A DNA stretch of 64,000 nucleotides from Enterobacter asburiae (GTDB lineage: Bacteria > Pseudomonadota > Gammaproteobacteria > Enterobacterales > Enterobacteriaceae), in NCBI GenBank assembly GCA_011754535.1, contig JAAQVN010000001.1, forward strand, positions 4,464,001 to 4,528,000, in the 5' to 3' direction. The position numbers and the translations under genes are program-made. Positions 40,706 through 51,423 of this stretch are shown in pieces; the stretch's first letter is position 1, and every line of letters begins with the position of its first letter. The notes beneath the pieces are model-generated. The model was given only the letters and a program-made list of their open reading frames with translations. It was not told the DNA's origin and searched no databases.

Positions 40706-41433
40706 GTCGTTCCGTTCTGGTCACAGGGGCCAGCAAAGGCATTGGTCGCGCCATCGCCCGCCAGCTTGCCGCTGACGGGTTCACCGTCGGCGTGCATTAC
40801 CACCGTGATGCCGCAGGCGCGCAGGAGACGCTGGACGCCATCACGCAGGCGGGCGGCAGCGGTCGTTTACTCTCGTTTGACGTGGGCAACCGCGAACAGT
40901 GCCGCGAGGTGCTGGAGCAAGAAATTGAAGCTTATGGCGCATGGTATGGCGTGGTCAGCAATGCCGGGATCGCCCGCGACGGTGCCTTTCCGGCACTGAG
41001 TGAAGACGACTGGGACAGCGTGATCCACACCAATCTCGACAGCTTTTATAACGTCATTCACCCCTGCATTATGCCGATGATCGGCACCCGTAAAGGGGGG
41101 CGCATTATCACCTTATCGTCCGTGTCCGGCGTGATGGGCAACCGCGGGCAGGTGAACTACAGTGCGGCAAAAGCGGGCATTATCGGCGCCACCAAAGCGC
41201 TGGCGATCGAGCTGGCAAAACGCAAAATCACCGTGAACTGCATTGCCCCGGGGCTGATTGATACCGGCATGATTGAGATGGAGGAGGCTGCGCTGAAGGA
41301 AGCGATGTCCATCATCCCAATGAAACGTATGGGCCAGGCTGAGGAGGTCGCCGGGCTGGCAAGCTACCTGATGTCGGATATTGCGGGCTACGTCACCCGA
41401 CAGGTCATTTCCATTAACGGAGGAATGCTATGA
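40702..41433 (+). CDS. apeQ: 3-oxoacyl-ACP reductase ApeQ (FabG-like)
   Basis: 243-residue short-chain dehydrogenase: NADP(H)-binding TGASKGIG at 8-15, SNAG near 86-89, and the catalytic Ser140, Tyr153 and Lys157 (YSAAK). It reduces the beta-keto group after each condensation. Overlaps apeP and apeR by four bases each. Confidence 0.92.
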   Translation: MSRSVLVTGASKGIGRAIARQLAADGFTVGVHYHRDAAGAQETLDAITQAGGSGRLLSFDVGNREQCREVLEQEIEAYGAWYGVVSNAGIARDGAFPALSEDDWDSVIHTNLDSFYNVIHPCIMPMIGTRKGGRIITLSSVSGVMGNRGQVNYSAAKAGIIGATKALAIELAKRKITVNCIAPGLIDTGMIEMEEAALKEAMSIIPMKRMGQAEEVAGLASYLMSDIAGYVTRQVISINGGML

Positions 41434-42659
41434 CGCGTCGCGTGGTGATTACGGGCATGGGCGGCGTGACCGCCTTTGGCGAGAGCTGGCAATCCGTTTC
41501 CAGCCGGCTGCTGGCGTATGAAAACGCCGTGCGTAAAATGCCGGAATGGCAGGTGTACGAAGGTCTGCACACCCTGCTGGGCGCGCCGATCGACGATTTC
41601 GCGCTGCCGGAACACTATACCCGCAAGCGTATCCGCGCCATGGGCCGGGTGTCGCTGATGTCGACCCGCGCTACTGAGCTGGCGCTGGAGCAGGCGGGGC
41701 TGATTGGCGAAGCGGTGCTCACCAACGGGCAAACCGGTATCGCCTACGGCTCTTCGACAGGTAGCACCGGCCCGGTCAGCGAATTCGCGACCATGCTCAC
41801 CGAAAAGCACACCAATAACATCACCGGGACAACCTATGTCCAGATGATGCCGCACACCACCGCGGTGAATACCGGCCTGTTCTTTGGATTACGCGGCCGC
41901 GTCATCCCGACGTCGAGCGCCTGTACCTCCGGCAGCCAGGCGATAGGCTACGCCTGGGAGGCGATTCGCCACGGGTATCAGACCGTTATGGTCGCGGGGG
42001 GCGCGGAAGAGCTTTGTCCGTCAGAAGCGGCGGTGTTTGACACGCTGTTTGCCACCAGCCAGCGCAACGACGAACCCAAAACCACCCCGTCGCCGTTTGA
42101 TACGCAGCGCGATGGTCTGGTGATTGGGGAAGGTGCGGGTACCCTGATACTCGAAGAGCTGGAGCACGCCAGAGCGCGTGGGGCCACGATCTACGGCGAA
42201 ATTGTAGGCTTTGCCACTAACTGTGACGCGGCCCATATCACCCAGCCACAGCGCGACACCATGCAGATTTGCATGGAGCAGTCGCTGGCGATGGCGGGAT
42301 TAAGCGCCCGGGATATGGGGTATATCTCCGCGCACGGTACCGCCACCGACCGCGGCGATATCGCCGAAAGCCAGGCTACTGCCGCCATCTACGGTGACAG
42401 CGTGCCGGTTTCCTCGCTGAAGAGCTATTTAGGCCACACGCTGGGGGCCTGCGGCGCGCTGGAAGCATGGATGAGCCTGCAGATGATGCGCGAAGGCTGG
42501 TTTGCCCCGACGCTCAATTTAACGCAGCCGGATGAGCAATGCGGGGCTTTAGATTATATTATGGGAGAAGCCCGTCAGATTGACTGCGAGTATCTGCAGA
42601 GCAATAACTTCGCGTTTGGCGGCATCAATACCTCGATTATTATTAAACGCTGGGCGTAA
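41430..42659 (+). CDS. apeR: beta-ketoacyl-ACP synthase ApeR
   Basis: 409-residue FabF-type synthase with an intact triad: Cys165 in SSACTSGSQ, His302 in ISAHGTATDRGD and His336 in SYLGHTLGACG. In studied systems ApeR is a second, homodimeric ketosynthase, possibly handling the first condensation. It is followed two bases later by acpT. Confidence 0.92.
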   Translation: MTRRVVITGMGGVTAFGESWQSVSSRLLAYENAVRKMPEWQVYEGLHTLLGAPIDDFALPEHYTRKRIRAMGRVSLMSTRATELALEQAGLIGEAVLTNGQTGIAYGSSTGSTGPVSEFATMLTEKHTNNITGTTYVQMMPHTTAVNTGLFFGLRGRVIPTSSACTSGSQAIGYAWEAIRHGYQTVMVAGGAEELCPSEAAVFDTLFATSQRNDEPKTTPSPFDTQRDGLVIGEGAGTLILEELEHARARGATIYGEIVGFATNCDAAHITQPQRDTMQICMEQSLAMAGLSARDMGYISAHGTATDRGDIAESQATAAIYGDSVPVSSLKSYLGHTLGACGALEAWMSLQMMREGWFAPTLNLTQPDEQCGALDYIMGEARQIDCEYLQSNNFAFGGINTSIIIKRWA

Positions 42660-42661
42660 CT

Positions 42662-43270
42662 ATGTACCGGTTTGTACTGGGAAAAATTTCCACCCTTTGC
42701 GCGGACCCGCTGGCGTCAACGCTCGCAGACAGGGCACCTCCGGGTGCACGACATGCCTCCTGGCTGGCAGGCCGGACGCTGCTCGCCAGAACATTATCCC
42801 CTCACCCGCTCCCCGACATCATTTACGGCGAGCAGGGGAAACCGGCCTTTGAGAAGGGGAATCCGCTGTGGTTCAACCTGAGCCATAGCGGTGACGATAT
42901 CGCCTTACTGATGAGCGATGAAGGTGAAGTGGGCTGCGATATCGAAGTGATTCGCCCCCGCAAGAACTGGCAGGCGCTGGCCAACGCCGTTTTCAGCCTG
43001 ACAGAGCATGACGAGCTGGAGCGTGAAGCGCCCGAGGAACGGCTTTCCGCCTTCTGGCGTATCTGGACGCGAAAAGAAGCGATTGTGAAACAGCGTGGCG
43101 GCAGCGCCTGGCAGATTGTCAGCATCGACAGCACGGCCCGGTCGCACGCGGTCAGCCAGTTACAGCTCGGTTCTCTGAGCCTTGCCGTCTGTACTGCAAC
43201 CCCTTACACCCTGACCACCGAGTCGATTATTCACGTCGGGGCAGGAAAATCACCAGTACACCCAGCATAA
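42662..43270 (+). CDS. acpT: 4'-phosphopantetheinyl transferase AcpT
   Basis: 202-residue Sfp-type transferase that attaches phosphopantetheine to carrier proteins. The metal-binding GCDIEV (Asp93, Glu95) and FWRIWTRKEAIVK (Glu139, Lys143) motifs are present, and much of the middle matches E. coli AcpT. It starts two bases after apeR, so it is the last gene of the APE operon; ApeE and ApeF are its evident substrates. The E. coli protein is 195 residues. Here the last residues ([11 protein letters not shown]) are read from sequence antisense to arnF and look like a replaced tail. Confidence 0.93.
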   Translation: MYRFVLGKISTLCADPLASTLADRAPPGARHASWLAGRTLLARTLSPHPLPDIIYGEQGKPAFEKGNPLWFNLSHSGDDIALLMSDEGEVGCDIEVIRPRKNWQALANAVFSLTEHDELEREAPEERLSAFWRIWTRKEAIVKQRGGSAWQIVSIDSTARSHAVSQLQLGSLSLAVCTATPYTLTTESIIHVGAGKSPVHPA

Positions 43271-43607
43271 TAAACCCGACGCCCGCCAGCCCGCGCCAGG
43301 AGAAGCCTTCTCCCCAGCCGGGCAGCAGGATCGCCGCGCCCCACACCATGATATAGCTGAGGCTCAGCAAGGCATAGGCTTTGCTGAGCGCCATGCGATG
43401 CAGCGCCAGATACCAGCAGCCCATGGAGGCCACGTATCCCGTCAATCCCAGCAGCAGCGCGCCCGTGCCGGGCGAGACGTGCCACAGCGCAGAGATAAAC
43501 GTCAGAAAATCGCTGACTGGTGGCAGAGCCTGCATGGCATCGCGCAGCAACAGCTGCGCGGCGCTGACTAACAGCACGCTGCATAACGCCCAGAACGCGC
43601 CTTTCAC
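43227..43607 (-). CDS. arnF: undecaprenyl-phosphate-L-Ara4N flippase subunit ArnF
   Basis: 126-residue EmrE-like four-segment membrane protein (E. coli 128). With ArnE it flips L-Ara4N-undecaprenyl phosphate to the periplasmic face. [16 protein letters not shown] is the family signature. It starts at GTG 43607, overlapping the arnE stop. Its last 44 bases overlap the end of acpT on the other strand, leaving no room for a terminator for either operon. Confidence 0.93.
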   Translation of the reverse strand: MKGAFWALCSVLLVSAAQLLLRDAMQALPPVSDFLTFISALWHVSPGTGALLLGLTGYVASMGCWYLALHRMALSKAYALLSLSYIMVWGAAILLPGWGEGFSWRGLAGVGFIMLGVLVIFLPRRE

Positions 43608-43939
43608 AGGCTTCCTCCCAGCACGATAATCCCAATGATGATGAACCCGACTCCCAGCCAGTGATGCACAGCAACGTGCTCACGCCAGAAGACCTTCGCC
43701 GCCAGCGTTACCCAGACAAAATTGAGGCTCAGCATCGGATAGGCGACGCCGACGGGCAGACGCTGCAGCACCACCAGCCAGACCAGCATACCGCCGCCCA
43801 GCGCCAGCATTGCCAGGCCAAGCCACAGCGCGATGTGCGCGCCACGCCGCCCGGCCTTCGCCGGACGGGTGGCCTGTTTCTGGCACAGCTGCCCCGCACA
43901 GCTGAGCAGGCTTGCCAGTACGAGCCAGGTCCACGTCAT
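43604..43939 (-). CDS. arnE: undecaprenyl-phosphate-L-Ara4N flippase subunit ArnE
   Basis: 111-residue four-segment membrane protein (same length as E. coli), partner of Arn[10 protein letters not shown] near the N-terminus and [18 protein letters not shown] are diagnostic. The ATG at 43939 overlaps the arnT stop (TGATG); a GTG one codon earlier is less likely. Confidence 0.93.
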   Translation of the reverse strand: MTWTWLVLASLLSCAGQLCQKQATRPAKAGRRGAHIALWLGLAMLALGGGMLVWLVVLQRLPVGVAYPMLSLNFVWVTLAAKVFWREHVAVHHWLGVGFIIIGIIVLGGSL

Positions 43940-45594
43940 CACTTCGGCAGATACTCCAGCAGGGCCAGACGCCCCTGGATATAGAGATTGTCCGGCTGCG
44001 GTAAATTCGCCTGTGAAAGATCGTCACGCTTTGAGAGCAGCATCACCAGCGACACGCGCCCCTGCTGACGATGCGTTGCCAGCCACTGCGCGAAGTCGTC
44101 CTCACTGACAAAACGGTCTTTCACATCGGGATAATCCAGCCCGTAGCGCAGCTCGCCGCTCTGACCAAAGAGCGTGATGTTATTGCGCTTCAGTTCCCAC
44201 GCCAGGCCCGCGGCCACGCCCACGTTATTGGCCAGCACGAATCGGCTTTCCTGCAACGGCTCCCGCACGGTATCGACCAGCGACTGGGGCTGTTTGGAGT
44301 CCACCACCAGGTTAGGAATGGCAAAACCAATCAGCAGCGCCAGGCCTGCTGGACACAGCGCCGCCAGCCACCAGCGCTGCTGGCTCCGCCGGAACGTAAA
44401 CCAGCCTACCGCGGCCCAGATGAGGAACGCTACCACCGCACAGAAGACTTTATACAGTTCAACCGACGTCCAGACCGGATGCTTAGCCAGTCCCCACGGC
44501 GAAACCACCAGCGCCGCCACCACGCCGATGACGCCAAACGCCAGGTTAATGCCGCCGTTAATGCGTAACGCTCTGGCGCCTTTTTCCGCCGCGAGGCAGG
44601 CATAGCGCGCCATCAGGATAGCCAGCGGAGCGAAACAGGGCAGGATATAGGTTGGCAGCTTGCCTTTGGCGATGCTGAAGAACAGCAGCGGCATCACCAC
44701 CCAACCCAGCAGATAGAACCCACCGCCCGCGTTTTGTCTGTCATTCCAGCCGAGACGCAGCGCGCCGGGCAGCAGCGCCAGCCACGGCAGGCTGCCCGCG
44801 ATCAGGAATGGCACGTAGTACCAGAACGGGGCTTTATGCTGTGCGTCGCTCTGGGCAAAACGCTGAATATGCTCAACCCAGAAGAAGTAACGCCAGAAAT
44901 CAGGCTCACGGTGCGCAATGGCCAGCGCCCACGGCAGAACAATCAGCACGCAGCTGAGGATCGCGAGCCAGCCAAAAATCAGCACCTCTTTCCAGCGCTT
45001 CCGGGCGATGACCCACGGAAGCACGCCAATCACCGGAACGGCCAGTGCCAGGAAGCCTTTGGTCATCACCCCCATTCCGCAGGCCAGCCCAAGCAGCACA
45101 TAGCCACCCGCTTTTCCGGCCACGGTTTGGGCCTGCGACGCCAGCCAGAAGCTGCACATCGCCGCCACCAGCCACAGGCTGATGATAGGATCCAGCACCG
45201 CATACGTGCCGATGCCGTACACCAGAAACAGGGTCAGGAAGATAAGGCCGGAGAATATGGCTGTCCGCTTATCCCGCCAGAGCCGCCATGCCATCCAGAT
45301 AACCAGCAGCGCCGCGAGCCCCGTGGAGAAGATCGACCCGGCGCGTACGGCAAAGTTCGTGTGCCCGAACAGCCATTGCCCGATACTGTTGATCCAGTAG
45401 CCGGCAATCGGCTTTTCAAAGTAACGCAGCCCCAGAAAATGCGGGACAACCCAGTCACCCGATGCCAGCATTTCGCGGCTGATTTCCGCATAGCGCGTTT
45501 CATCGGGCTGCCACAGCAGACGGATATCGACCGGAATGAGGTAGTAAACGATAAACAGTGCGAGAAGCGCTACGCCATAACGGGCTGTTTTCAT
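43939..45594 (-). CDS. arnT: lipid A L-Ara4N transferase ArnT
   Basis: 551-residue inner-membrane GT83 enzyme (E. coli 550) that moves 4-amino-4-deoxy-L-arabinose from undecaprenyl phosphate to lipid A, lowering binding of polymyxin and cationic peptides. The first periplasmic loop holds [15 protein letters not shown], containing the aspartate/glutamate needed in this family. About a dozen hydrophobic segments follow, then a C-terminal periplasmic domain. Overlaps arnD by four bases. Confidence 0.96.
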   Translation of the reverse strand: MKTARYGVALLALFIVYYLIPVDIRLLWQPDETRYAEISREMLASGDWVVPHFLGLRYFEKPIAGYWINSIGQWLFGHTNFAVRAGSIFSTGLAALLVIWMAWRLWRDKRTAIFSGLIFLTLFLVYGIGTYAVLDPIISLWLVAAMCSFWLASQAQTVAGKAGGYVLLGLACGMGVMTKGFLALAVPVIGVLPWVIARKRWKEVLIFGWLAILSCVLIVLPWALAIAHREPDFWRYFFWVEHIQRFAQSDAQHKAPFWYYVPFLIAGSLPWLALLPGALRLGWNDRQNAGGGFYLLGWVVMPLLFFSIAKGKLPTYILPCFAPLAILMARYACLAAEKGARALRINGGINLAFGVIGVVAALVVSPWGLAKHPVWTSVELYKVFCAVVAFLIWAAVGWFTFRRSQQRWWLAALCPAGLALLIGFAIPNLVVDSKQPQSLVDTVREPLQESRFVLANNVGVAAGLAWELKRNNITLFGQSGELRYGLDYPDVKDRFVSEDDFAQWLATHRQQGRVSLVMLLSKRDDLSQANLPQPDNLYIQGRLALLEYLPK

Positions 45595-46493
45595 GGGACC
45601 GGACTCACGATTTGTTGATAGCCAAGCCAGCCTTCCCGGCCAGCCAGTTCACTACGGACCACTTTGCCCACGGGCAGGGTGCTGAGGTCGTCCGGCAGCA
45701 GCTCGCTCAACGGGCAGAATTCGATGCCCTCCTGAGCGGCCATCGTCAGCAGCGCATCGAAATCATGCTGATACGCAATCCCTTCCACTTCGGCATGGAT
45801 GGTATACACCGGCGTACCGGCGTCACGATGGATGCGGTCCAGAATATAGCGATTAAATTCTTCCGCTTTGACCTCGCACCCCACCACCTCATCCCACGTA
45901 GGAAGCGTGACCGGAATTTGCACGGTACCGTAGCGATTTTCGCCTAACAGCGGCAAAAATGGCCCGGTTCCGCGGCAGTCGCTGTTGTAGCGAAACGCGA
46001 AATGCTCTTTGGCTTTAACCACCCGCTGGTCGGCACGCCATCCCGCCACGGCGGAGCAGCGTACGGGCTGACCAATGATGGCCTCAAGCTCCAGCATTCC
46101 ACGTTCGACCTCACGGGACAGGCGTGAGATATCCCAGACGCCTGCCCAGGCCTGCCAGGCATGGTGATCCCAGGCATGCAGGCCAATTTCATGATGCTGC
46201 GCCGCCTCGCGAATCACCGCTTCATTACCCGCGCCGATGCGTCTGCCGGGCCAAGCGGTGCCGGCCAGCAAAATATCCCAGCCGTAGAGGGATGCCGCGC
46301 GCGAGCGCAGCATTTTGAACAGAAATGCCGGTTTAACCAGACGCCATAAATGGCGTCCCATGTTGTCAGGCCCCACGCTGAAGAAAATGCTGGCACGTAC
46401 GCCGTGCCTGCTCAGCAGTTCCAGCAGTCCGGGCACGCCGTCACGCGTTCCCCTGAAGGTGTCGACATCAATGCGTAAACCGACTTTTTTCAT
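45591..46493 (-). CDS. arnD: 4-deoxy-4-formamido-L-arabinose-phosphoundecaprenol deformylase ArnD
   Basis: 300-residue polysaccharide-deacetylase-like enzyme (E. coli 296) that removes the formyl group from undecaprenyl-linked Ara4FN. The N-terminal [15 protein letters not shown] and the metal-site HAWDHHAWQ are present. Overlaps both arnA and arnT by four bases. Confidence 0.96.
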   Translation of the reverse strand: MKKVGLRIDVDTFRGTRDGVPGLLELLSRHGVRASIFFSVGPDNMGRHLWRLVKPAFLFKMLRSRAASLYGWDILLAGTAWPGRRIGAGNEAVIREAAQHHEIGLHAWDHHAWQAWAGVWDISRLSREVERGMLELEAIIGQPVRCSAVAGWRADQRVVKAKEHFAFRYNSDCRGTGPFLPLLGENRYGTVQIPVTLPTWDEVVGCEVKAEEFNRYILDRIHRDAGTPVYTIHAEVEGIAYQHDFDALLTMAAQEGIEFCPLSELLPDDLSTLPVGKVVRSELAGREGWLGYQQIVSPVP

Positions 46494-48472
46494 GAGGCCT
46501 GTTCCGACAGCTCCACGGTGCGCAGGAAGAAGTCGAGCGTCTCATCAATGGTCTTCTCCATCTTCACCGTCGGCGTCCAGTTCAGGCAGCGCTTCGCGTT
46601 GCGGATGCTTGGTTTACGGTGCTCGACGTCCTGGTAGCCCTTACCATAGTAGCTGCTGCTTTCCACTTCGCGGAAACCGGCAAACGGCGGGAAGCGATCG
46701 CGCAGCGGGTGGCGCTCAAAGCTGGCCAGCAGCATCTCTGCCAGCTCGCGAATGCTCGCCTCGTTTTCAGGGTTACCGATGTTGATGATCTCTCCGTTGC
46801 AGCGGTTATCTTTGTTTTCGATGATGCGGAACAGGGCTTCGATACCGTCGCTGATATCCGTAAAGCAGCGTTTCTGGCTCCCCCCTTCAATCAACTTGAT
46901 AGGCGAGCCTTCCACCAGGTTCAGGATCAGCTGGGTGATCGCGCGGGAGCTGCCGATACGCGCCGCGTTCAGGTTATCCAGACGCGGCCCCATCCAGTTG
47001 AACGGACGGAACAAGGTAAAGCGCAGGCCCTCTTTCTCGCCGTAGGCCCAAATCACGCGGTCCAGCAGCTGTTTGGAGACAGAGTAGATCCAGCGCTGTT
47101 TGTTGATCGGCCCCACCACGAGGCTGGAAGTGTCTTCATCGAAGTTTTTGTCGGTACACATGCCGTACACTTCAGAGGTGGACGGGAAGATGATGCGCTT
47201 GTCGTATTTCACGCAGTCGCGGATGATCTTCAGGTTCTCCTCGAAGTCCAGCTCGAACACGCGCAGCGGGTTACGGGTGTACTCGATTGGCGTGGCAATG
47301 GCGACCAGCGGCAGCACCACGTCGCATTTTTTAATGTGGTATTCGATCCACTCGGAGTGGATGCTGATATCCCCTTCAACGAAGTGGAAGCGCGGGTTGT
47401 TGAGGAAACGGCTGATGGCGTCAGAGCCAATATCCAGACCGTAAATCTCGTAGTTATCATCCCTGAGCAGACGTTCGGTCAGGTGGTTACCGATGAACCC
47501 GTTCACGCCGAGGATCAACACGCGGGTGCGGCGCTTGATGGCAACCACCGGCGCGCTGGTGATCAGCGCCCCGGCCACCAGCCCCAAAGACTGCGCCAGC
47601 TGCGTGCCCTGAACATACAGGCCGTTGTCGGTCTGACCGGTGACGATCTCCAGCGCCTGCTCGCCGCAGCTCACCACCAGCGGAGAGACGGAGACGACGG
47701 TGCCCGGTTTAGCCGCCGGGATATCGTCACGCACGCGGGATTTCCAGACGATAAATTTGCTTACGCCCGCAAAGCTGTACGCGCCCGGCCACGGGTCGGT
47801 CACGGCGCGCACCAGGTTATGCAGCTGGCGGGCGGGTTTGTTCCAGTCCAGACGACCATCTTCCGGCGTGCGGCGGCCAAAGCAGCTGGCCTTGCTTTCG
47901 TCCTGCTCAGTCTCGCTGAAGGTGCCGTTGAGGATGGCTGGCAGCGCGTCACGCAGCAGGCTTTGCGCCGCGGTGCAGAGTTTCTGATGCAGCTCAAGCG
48001 CCGTTTCATCCGCGTCGATTGCCACGCGCTGCTGGGCGACGATGGCCCCGGCATCCGCGCGGTGCACCATGCGGTGCAGCGTCACGCCGGTTTCGGTTTC
48101 ACCGTTGACCAGCACCCAGTTCAGCGGCGCGCGGCCACGGTAGGCGGGCAGCAGAGAGCCGTGAAGGTTAAAGGCACCTTTGGCGGCTAAACCTAAGATC
48201 TCGTCGCAGATCAGGTTGCGATAGTAGAACGAGAAGATGACATCCGGGGCGAGCGCGCGGATGCGATCCACCCACAGCGGGTGGTTGACGTCGTCCGGGG
48301 CATAAACCGGAATACCACGCTCGGCGGCGATACGCGCCACGGAGCCGAAGAAGTGGTTCTCTCCCGCCGCGTCCGGATGGGTAAAGATTGCAGCAATGTC
48401 ATAGCCCGCTTCCAGCAGGGCCAGCGTGCCCGCGCACCCCATATCGTGATAGGCAAATACAACGGCTTTCAT
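46490..48472 (-). CDS. arnA: bifunctional UDP-L-Ara4N formyltransferase / UDP-glucuronate decarboxylase ArnA
   Basis: 660 residues, the E. coli length. Residues 1 to about 304 are the 10-formyl-THF-dependent transferase with Asn102, His104 (NLHGSLLP) and Asp140 (HRAD). From about 315 a Rossmann dehydrogenase begins ([18 protein letters not shown]) and decarboxylates UDP-glucuronate oxidatively. STSEVYGM and the downstream YSVSKQ supply the active serine/tyrosine/lysine. Overlaps arnC and arnD by four bases. Confidence 0.97.
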   Translation of the reverse strand: MKAVVFAYHDMGCAGTLALLEAGYDIAAIFTHPDAAGENHFFGSVARIAAERGIPVYAPDDVNHPLWVDRIRALAPDVIFSFYYRNLICDEILGLAAKGAFNLHGSLLPAYRGRAPLNWVLVNGETETGVTLHRMVHRADAGAIVAQQRVAIDADETALELHQKLCTAAQSLLRDALPAILNGTFSETEQDESKASCFGRRTPEDGRLDWNKPARQLHNLVRAVTDPWPGAYSFAGVSKFIVWKSRVRDDIPAAKPGTVVSVSPLVVSCGEQALEIVTGQTDNGLYVQGTQLAQSLGLVAGALITSAPVVAIKRRTRVLILGVNGFIGNHLTERLLRDDNYEIYGLDIGSDAISRFLNNPRFHFVEGDISIHSEWIEYHIKKCDVVLPLVAIATPIEYTRNPLRVFELDFEENLKIIRDCVKYDKRIIFPSTSEVYGMCTDKNFDEDTSSLVVGPINKQRWIYSVSKQLLDRVIWAYGEKEGLRFTLFRPFNWMGPRLDNLNAARIGSSRAITQLILNLVEGSPIKLIEGGSQKRCFTDISDGIEALFRIIENKDNRCNGEIINIGNPENEASIRELAEMLLASFERHPLRDRFPPFAGFREVESSSYYGKGYQDVEHRKPSIRNAKRCLNWTPTVKMEKTIDETLDFFLRTVELSEQAS

Positions 48473-49452
48473 GGGTGGGTTTCCTCTTGAGATGCTTTGT
48501 GTTCCTGACGGACAACACGTTGAATAAAGTAGCGCGGACGTGCGCGAACATCGTTGTAGATACGGCCAATGTATTCACCGAGCAGGCCCATTCCGACGAA
48601 CTGGGCACCGATGAACATAAACAGCACGGCAAAGAGCATGAAGACCCCTTCCGCCGCCCACTGCGGGCCAAAGACCAGGCGCAGCACCACCAGCAGGACG
48701 GACAGCGTAAACCCGGCCAGGGCGATGATGCTGCCGAACACGCTCAGCAGGCGCAGCGGCGTGGTGGTCAGGCAGGTGACGAGGTCATACATCAGGTTGA
48801 TGAGACGCATAAAGCTGTACTTCGATTCCCCGTGCTCGCGCTCGGCGTGCAGGACCGGAATTTCCGTTGCCTTGCGGGCAAAGGTGTTGGCGAGGATCGG
48901 AATAAAGGTGCTGCGCTCATGGCAGTGAAGCATGGCGTCGACAATATGGCGGCGGTAGGCGCGCAGCATGCAGCCGTAATCGCCCATCGCTTTACCGGTG
49001 GTGCGCTGAATAAGACGGTTGATGGTTCGCGAGGCCAGCTTACGGAAAAGGCTGTCCTGACGGTTCTGACGCACCGTGCCAACCACGTCATAGCCTTCAT
49101 CAGCTTTCGCCACCAGACGCGGGATCTCCTCCGGCGGGTTTTGCAGATCTGCATCCAGAGTGATGATCAGATCGCCCGTCACGTGGCTGAACCCGGCCAT
49201 AATGGCGGAGTGCTGGCCGTAGTTACGGTTGAGCAGCACGGCAACAATATGGCTGCCTTCGGCCTGGGCGGCTTCGGTCAGCATCAGCGCGGAATCATCA
49301 CTGCTGCCGTCATCCACCAGCAGAATTTCATAGGCTTTGCCCAGCGTGTCGCAGGCGGCCGTTGTGCGGCGGATCAGCTCGGGCAGGCTCTCCTGCTCGT
49401 TATAAACAGGGATGACCACCGAAACTTTTTGTACAGGCGGTGCGCTGAACAT
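48469..49452 (-). CDS. arnC: undecaprenyl-phosphate Ara4FN transferase ArnC
   Basis: GT2 inner-membrane transferase that moves formyl-Ara4N from UDP to undecaprenyl phosphate. The ATG at 49452 ([20 protein letters not shown]) gives 327 residues (E. coli 322); it stands one base after the arnB stop. A frame extending 18 codons into arnB is not conserved. [13 protein letters not shown] carries the DXD, and two C-terminal membrane segments are clear. Confidence 0.95.
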   Translation of the reverse strand: MFSAPPVQKVSVVIPVYNEQESLPELIRRTTAACDTLGKAYEILLVDDGSSDDSALMLTEAAQAEGSHIVAVLLNRNYGQHSAIMAGFSHVTGDLIITLDADLQNPPEEIPRLVAKADEGYDVVGTVRQNRQDSLFRKLASRTINRLIQRTTGKAMGDYGCMLRAYRRHIVDAMLHCHERSTFIPILANTFARKATEIPVLHAEREHGESKYSFMRLINLMYDLVTCLTTTPLRLLSVFGSIIALAGFTLSVLLVVLRLVFGPQWAAEGVFMLFAVLFMFIGAQFVGMGLLGEYIGRIYNDVRARPRYFIQRVVRQEHKASQEETHP

Positions 49453-49453
49453 A

Positions 49454-50593
49454 TCAATGTCCTGCAAGCTGATGGAGCGCGGTAATGACGCGGGTTGTGT
49501 CGTCATGAGTCATGTCCGGGAAAAGAGGGAGAGAACAAATACGCGCGCTGTTCCATTCCGAATTCGGAAGCGATACATCAGGAAAGCGCTCGCGATAGTA
49601 TTTTTGCGTATGCGCCGCTCGGAAGTGGAGGCCGGTGCCGATGCCTTTCTCCTTCAGCGCCGCCATCAGGCCGTCGCGTGAGATCCCGCAGCGCGCTTCA
49701 TCAACGCGAATAATAAACAGATGCCAGGCGTGTACGTGCGGCCATGACGGAATGGTGAGCGGCTGGAACGGCGTATCGGCAAGTTCGCGCAGGTAGCGTT
49801 GCGCGATTTCCTCACGGCGTTTATTGGCCTCTTTCAGCTTGCCCAGCTGTACCAGCGCCAGCGCGGCATTGATATCCGCCAGGTTGTATTTATACCCCGG
49901 CGCGATCACTTCCGCCTGCGGCGCACGGCCGTGCGTCTGGCGGTCATAGGCATCCACGCCCAGACCGTGGAATTTCAGGCTGCGGATCCGCTGTGCCAGC
50001 CGGGCATTATCCGTGACGACTAAACCGCCTTCCGCGCAGGTCATGTTTTTGATGGCGTGGAAGGAAAAAATCGCCGTGCCTTTCCAGCCCACGTGACGGT
50101 TCTTGTAGTACGTTCCGGCGGCATGGGCCGCGTCTTCAATCACCGGAATACCGTGACGCTCGCCGACGGCATGAATGGCGTCGATATCACACGGCGCGCC
50201 GGCATAATGCACCGGAATAATCGCTTTGGTACGCGGGGTAATGGCGGCTTCAACCGCTTCCGGCGTGACCATCAATGTCTCTTTGTCCACATCGATCATG
50301 ACCGGCGTGGCGCCCAGCAACACGATCATATTCAGCGTGGAGACCCAGGTCTGAGAGGGGGTAATGACCTCATCGCCCGGGCCAATATCCAGCGCCATCA
50401 GCGTGACGTGCATGCCCGCCGTCGCCGAACAGACGGCAATCGCGTGCTGGTTCCCCGTCAGCTGACAAAATGCCGCTTCAAGTTCCTGATTTTTAGGCCC
50501 GGTGGTGATCCAGCCGGAGGTTAAAACCTCCTGCAACGCCGCTAATTCCTCATTACCCATCGACGGGCGGGAAAAAGGCAAAAAATCACTCAT
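49454..50593 (-). CDS. arnB: UDP-4-amino-4-deoxy-L-arabinose aminotransferase ArnB
   Basis: PLP-dependent DegT/DnrJ/EryC1-family enzyme that makes UDP-L-Ara4N from the 4-keto sugar. 379 residues from the ATG at 50593 ([20 protein letters not shown]), as in E. coli; an adjacent ATG one codon earlier is equally placed behind AAGGAAA. The cofactor lysine is in [15 protein letters not shown]. It is first gene of arnBCADTEF. Upstream lies a PmrA-box-like site and the padC terminator. Confidence 0.96.
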   Translation of the reverse strand: MSDFLPFSRPSMGNEELAALQEVLTSGWITTGPKNQELEAAFCQLTGNQHAIAVCSATAGMHVTLMALDIGPGDEVITPSQTWVSTLNMIVLLGATPVMIDVDKETLMVTPEAVEAAITPRTKAIIPVHYAGAPCDIDAIHAVGERHGIPVIEDAAHAAGTYYKNRHVGWKGTAIFSFHAIKNMTCAEGGLVVTDNARLAQRIRSLKFHGLGVDAYDRQTHGRAPQAEVIAPGYKYNLADINAALALVQLGKLKEANKRREEIAQRYLRELADTPFQPLTIPSWPHVHAWHLFIIRVDEARCGISRDGLMAALKEKGIGTGLHFRAAHTQKYYRERFPDVSLPNSEWNSARICSLPLFPDMTHDDTTRVITALHQLAGH

Positions 50594-50696
50594 CATTAAT
50601 TTCCTTGCAATAAGAATGGCACGCGCTTGATATTAACCAATTGCCTGTTCGTTTATTTCAACGAACCATAAACTCATATCAAGGTATCGTTCATTT

Positions 50697-50713
50697 CTTA
50701 GGGAAAAATTAAG
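50697..50713 (-). promoter_or_regulatory. PmrA (BasR) box candidate of the arn operon
   Basis: On the minus strand CTTAAT-TTTTC-CCTAAG matches the PmrA direct-repeat pattern CTTAA(T/G)-N5-CTTAA(T/G) with the second half imperfect. It lies 104 bp upstream of arnB in the AT-rich 323-bp interval to padC. That interval also holds an inverted repeat GTTCGTT/AACGAAC at 50647-50666 in the leader. No convincing PhoP box was found. Confidence 0.6.
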
Positions 50714-50845
50714 ATGCGTATTCCAGATGTAACAAAAACATCATCATTTCATTTATAAACAGTCACTTATATAATTATGAATTATTTATTTCGTGATTCA
50801 ACTCAATTTTTACAAAATGTTATTTTAAACCAGACATCAACAAAC

Positions 50846-50888
50846 AAAAAAAATCCCGGCTATTTCTTAAAAAGAAGAAATAACCGGG
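50846..50888 (-). terminator. rho-independent terminator downstream of padC
   Basis: CCCGG(T)TATTTCTT pairs with AAGAAATA(G)CCGGG on the minus strand and is followed by eight T. The plus strand also has TTTT after the stem, so it may work both ways. It insulates the arn operon from padC, which is on the same strand. Confidence 0.88.
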
Positions 50889-50916
50889 AACTTTTCTTTT
50901 TAGTTAATTGTCGCGC

Positions 50917-51423
50917 TTATTTTAAGTTATCGGGAAAGTTTTCCGGTAACTCGCTGGCCGCACAGGCAATCACGCTTTCATCATTGGCACCACAGTCGCG
51001 TACAAAGGTGATTGTTGCGAATTCATCAATCACTTCCGTTGGATAGGTCGGGCCAGCGTCGCGATAGCTGTTCATCAGCGGAATGTGATCGTTCTGGAAG
51101 CAGACGGTTTTTTCCGGGTTATTCATGACCCAACGTGGGAAGAAGATGGTGCCGTGAAACAGGCGGTCACCCAGGTTCGCAATCAGGCTGACATCGGTGC
51201 CGGTTGGCTCGGTCCAGGAAATTTTATAGATGCTTTCACCGACGCGAACGATATACACCCGCTGATCTTTCACCCAACGATTACCCACCAGACCGCTGTG
51301 AATACGGTAGTCGATGGTGTTTTCATTTTTGATGTAAATTTCGTAATTCCAGCCGTTATCGTAGGTATATACCAGATGTTTACCAACGAAGCCGCTTAAG
51401 TCGTGTTTGTCGAATGTGTTCAT
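50917..51423 (-). CDS. padC: phenolic acid decarboxylase
   Basis: 168-residue cytoplasmic non-oxidative decarboxylase of p-coumaric, ferulic and caffeic acid, giving 4-vinylphenols. The lipocalin-like family stretch HLVYTYDNGWNYEIYIKN carries the two active tyrosines (Tyr19, Tyr21). Arg49 (GNRWV) and Glu72 (SWTEPTGTDVSL) occupy the positions of Arg41 and Glu64 of Bacillus enzymes. AAGGAG stands eight bases before the start. It is divergent from a LysR regulator with a 99-bp shared control region, the usual arrangement for phenolic-acid-inducible control. Confidence 0.94.
   Translation of the reverse strand: MNTFDKHDLSGFVGKHLVYTYDNGWNYEIYIKNENTIDYRIHSGLVGNRWVKDQRVYIVRVGESIYKISWTEPTGTDVSLIANLGDRLFHGTIFFPRWVMNNPEKTVCFQNDHIPLMNSYRDAGPTYPTEVIDEFATITFVRDCGANDESVIACAASELPENFPDNLK

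Noticed and set aside
50714..50845. PhoP box for arn
   Set aside because: TGTTTA occurs once on the minus strand but the second direct repeat at the required spacing does not match.
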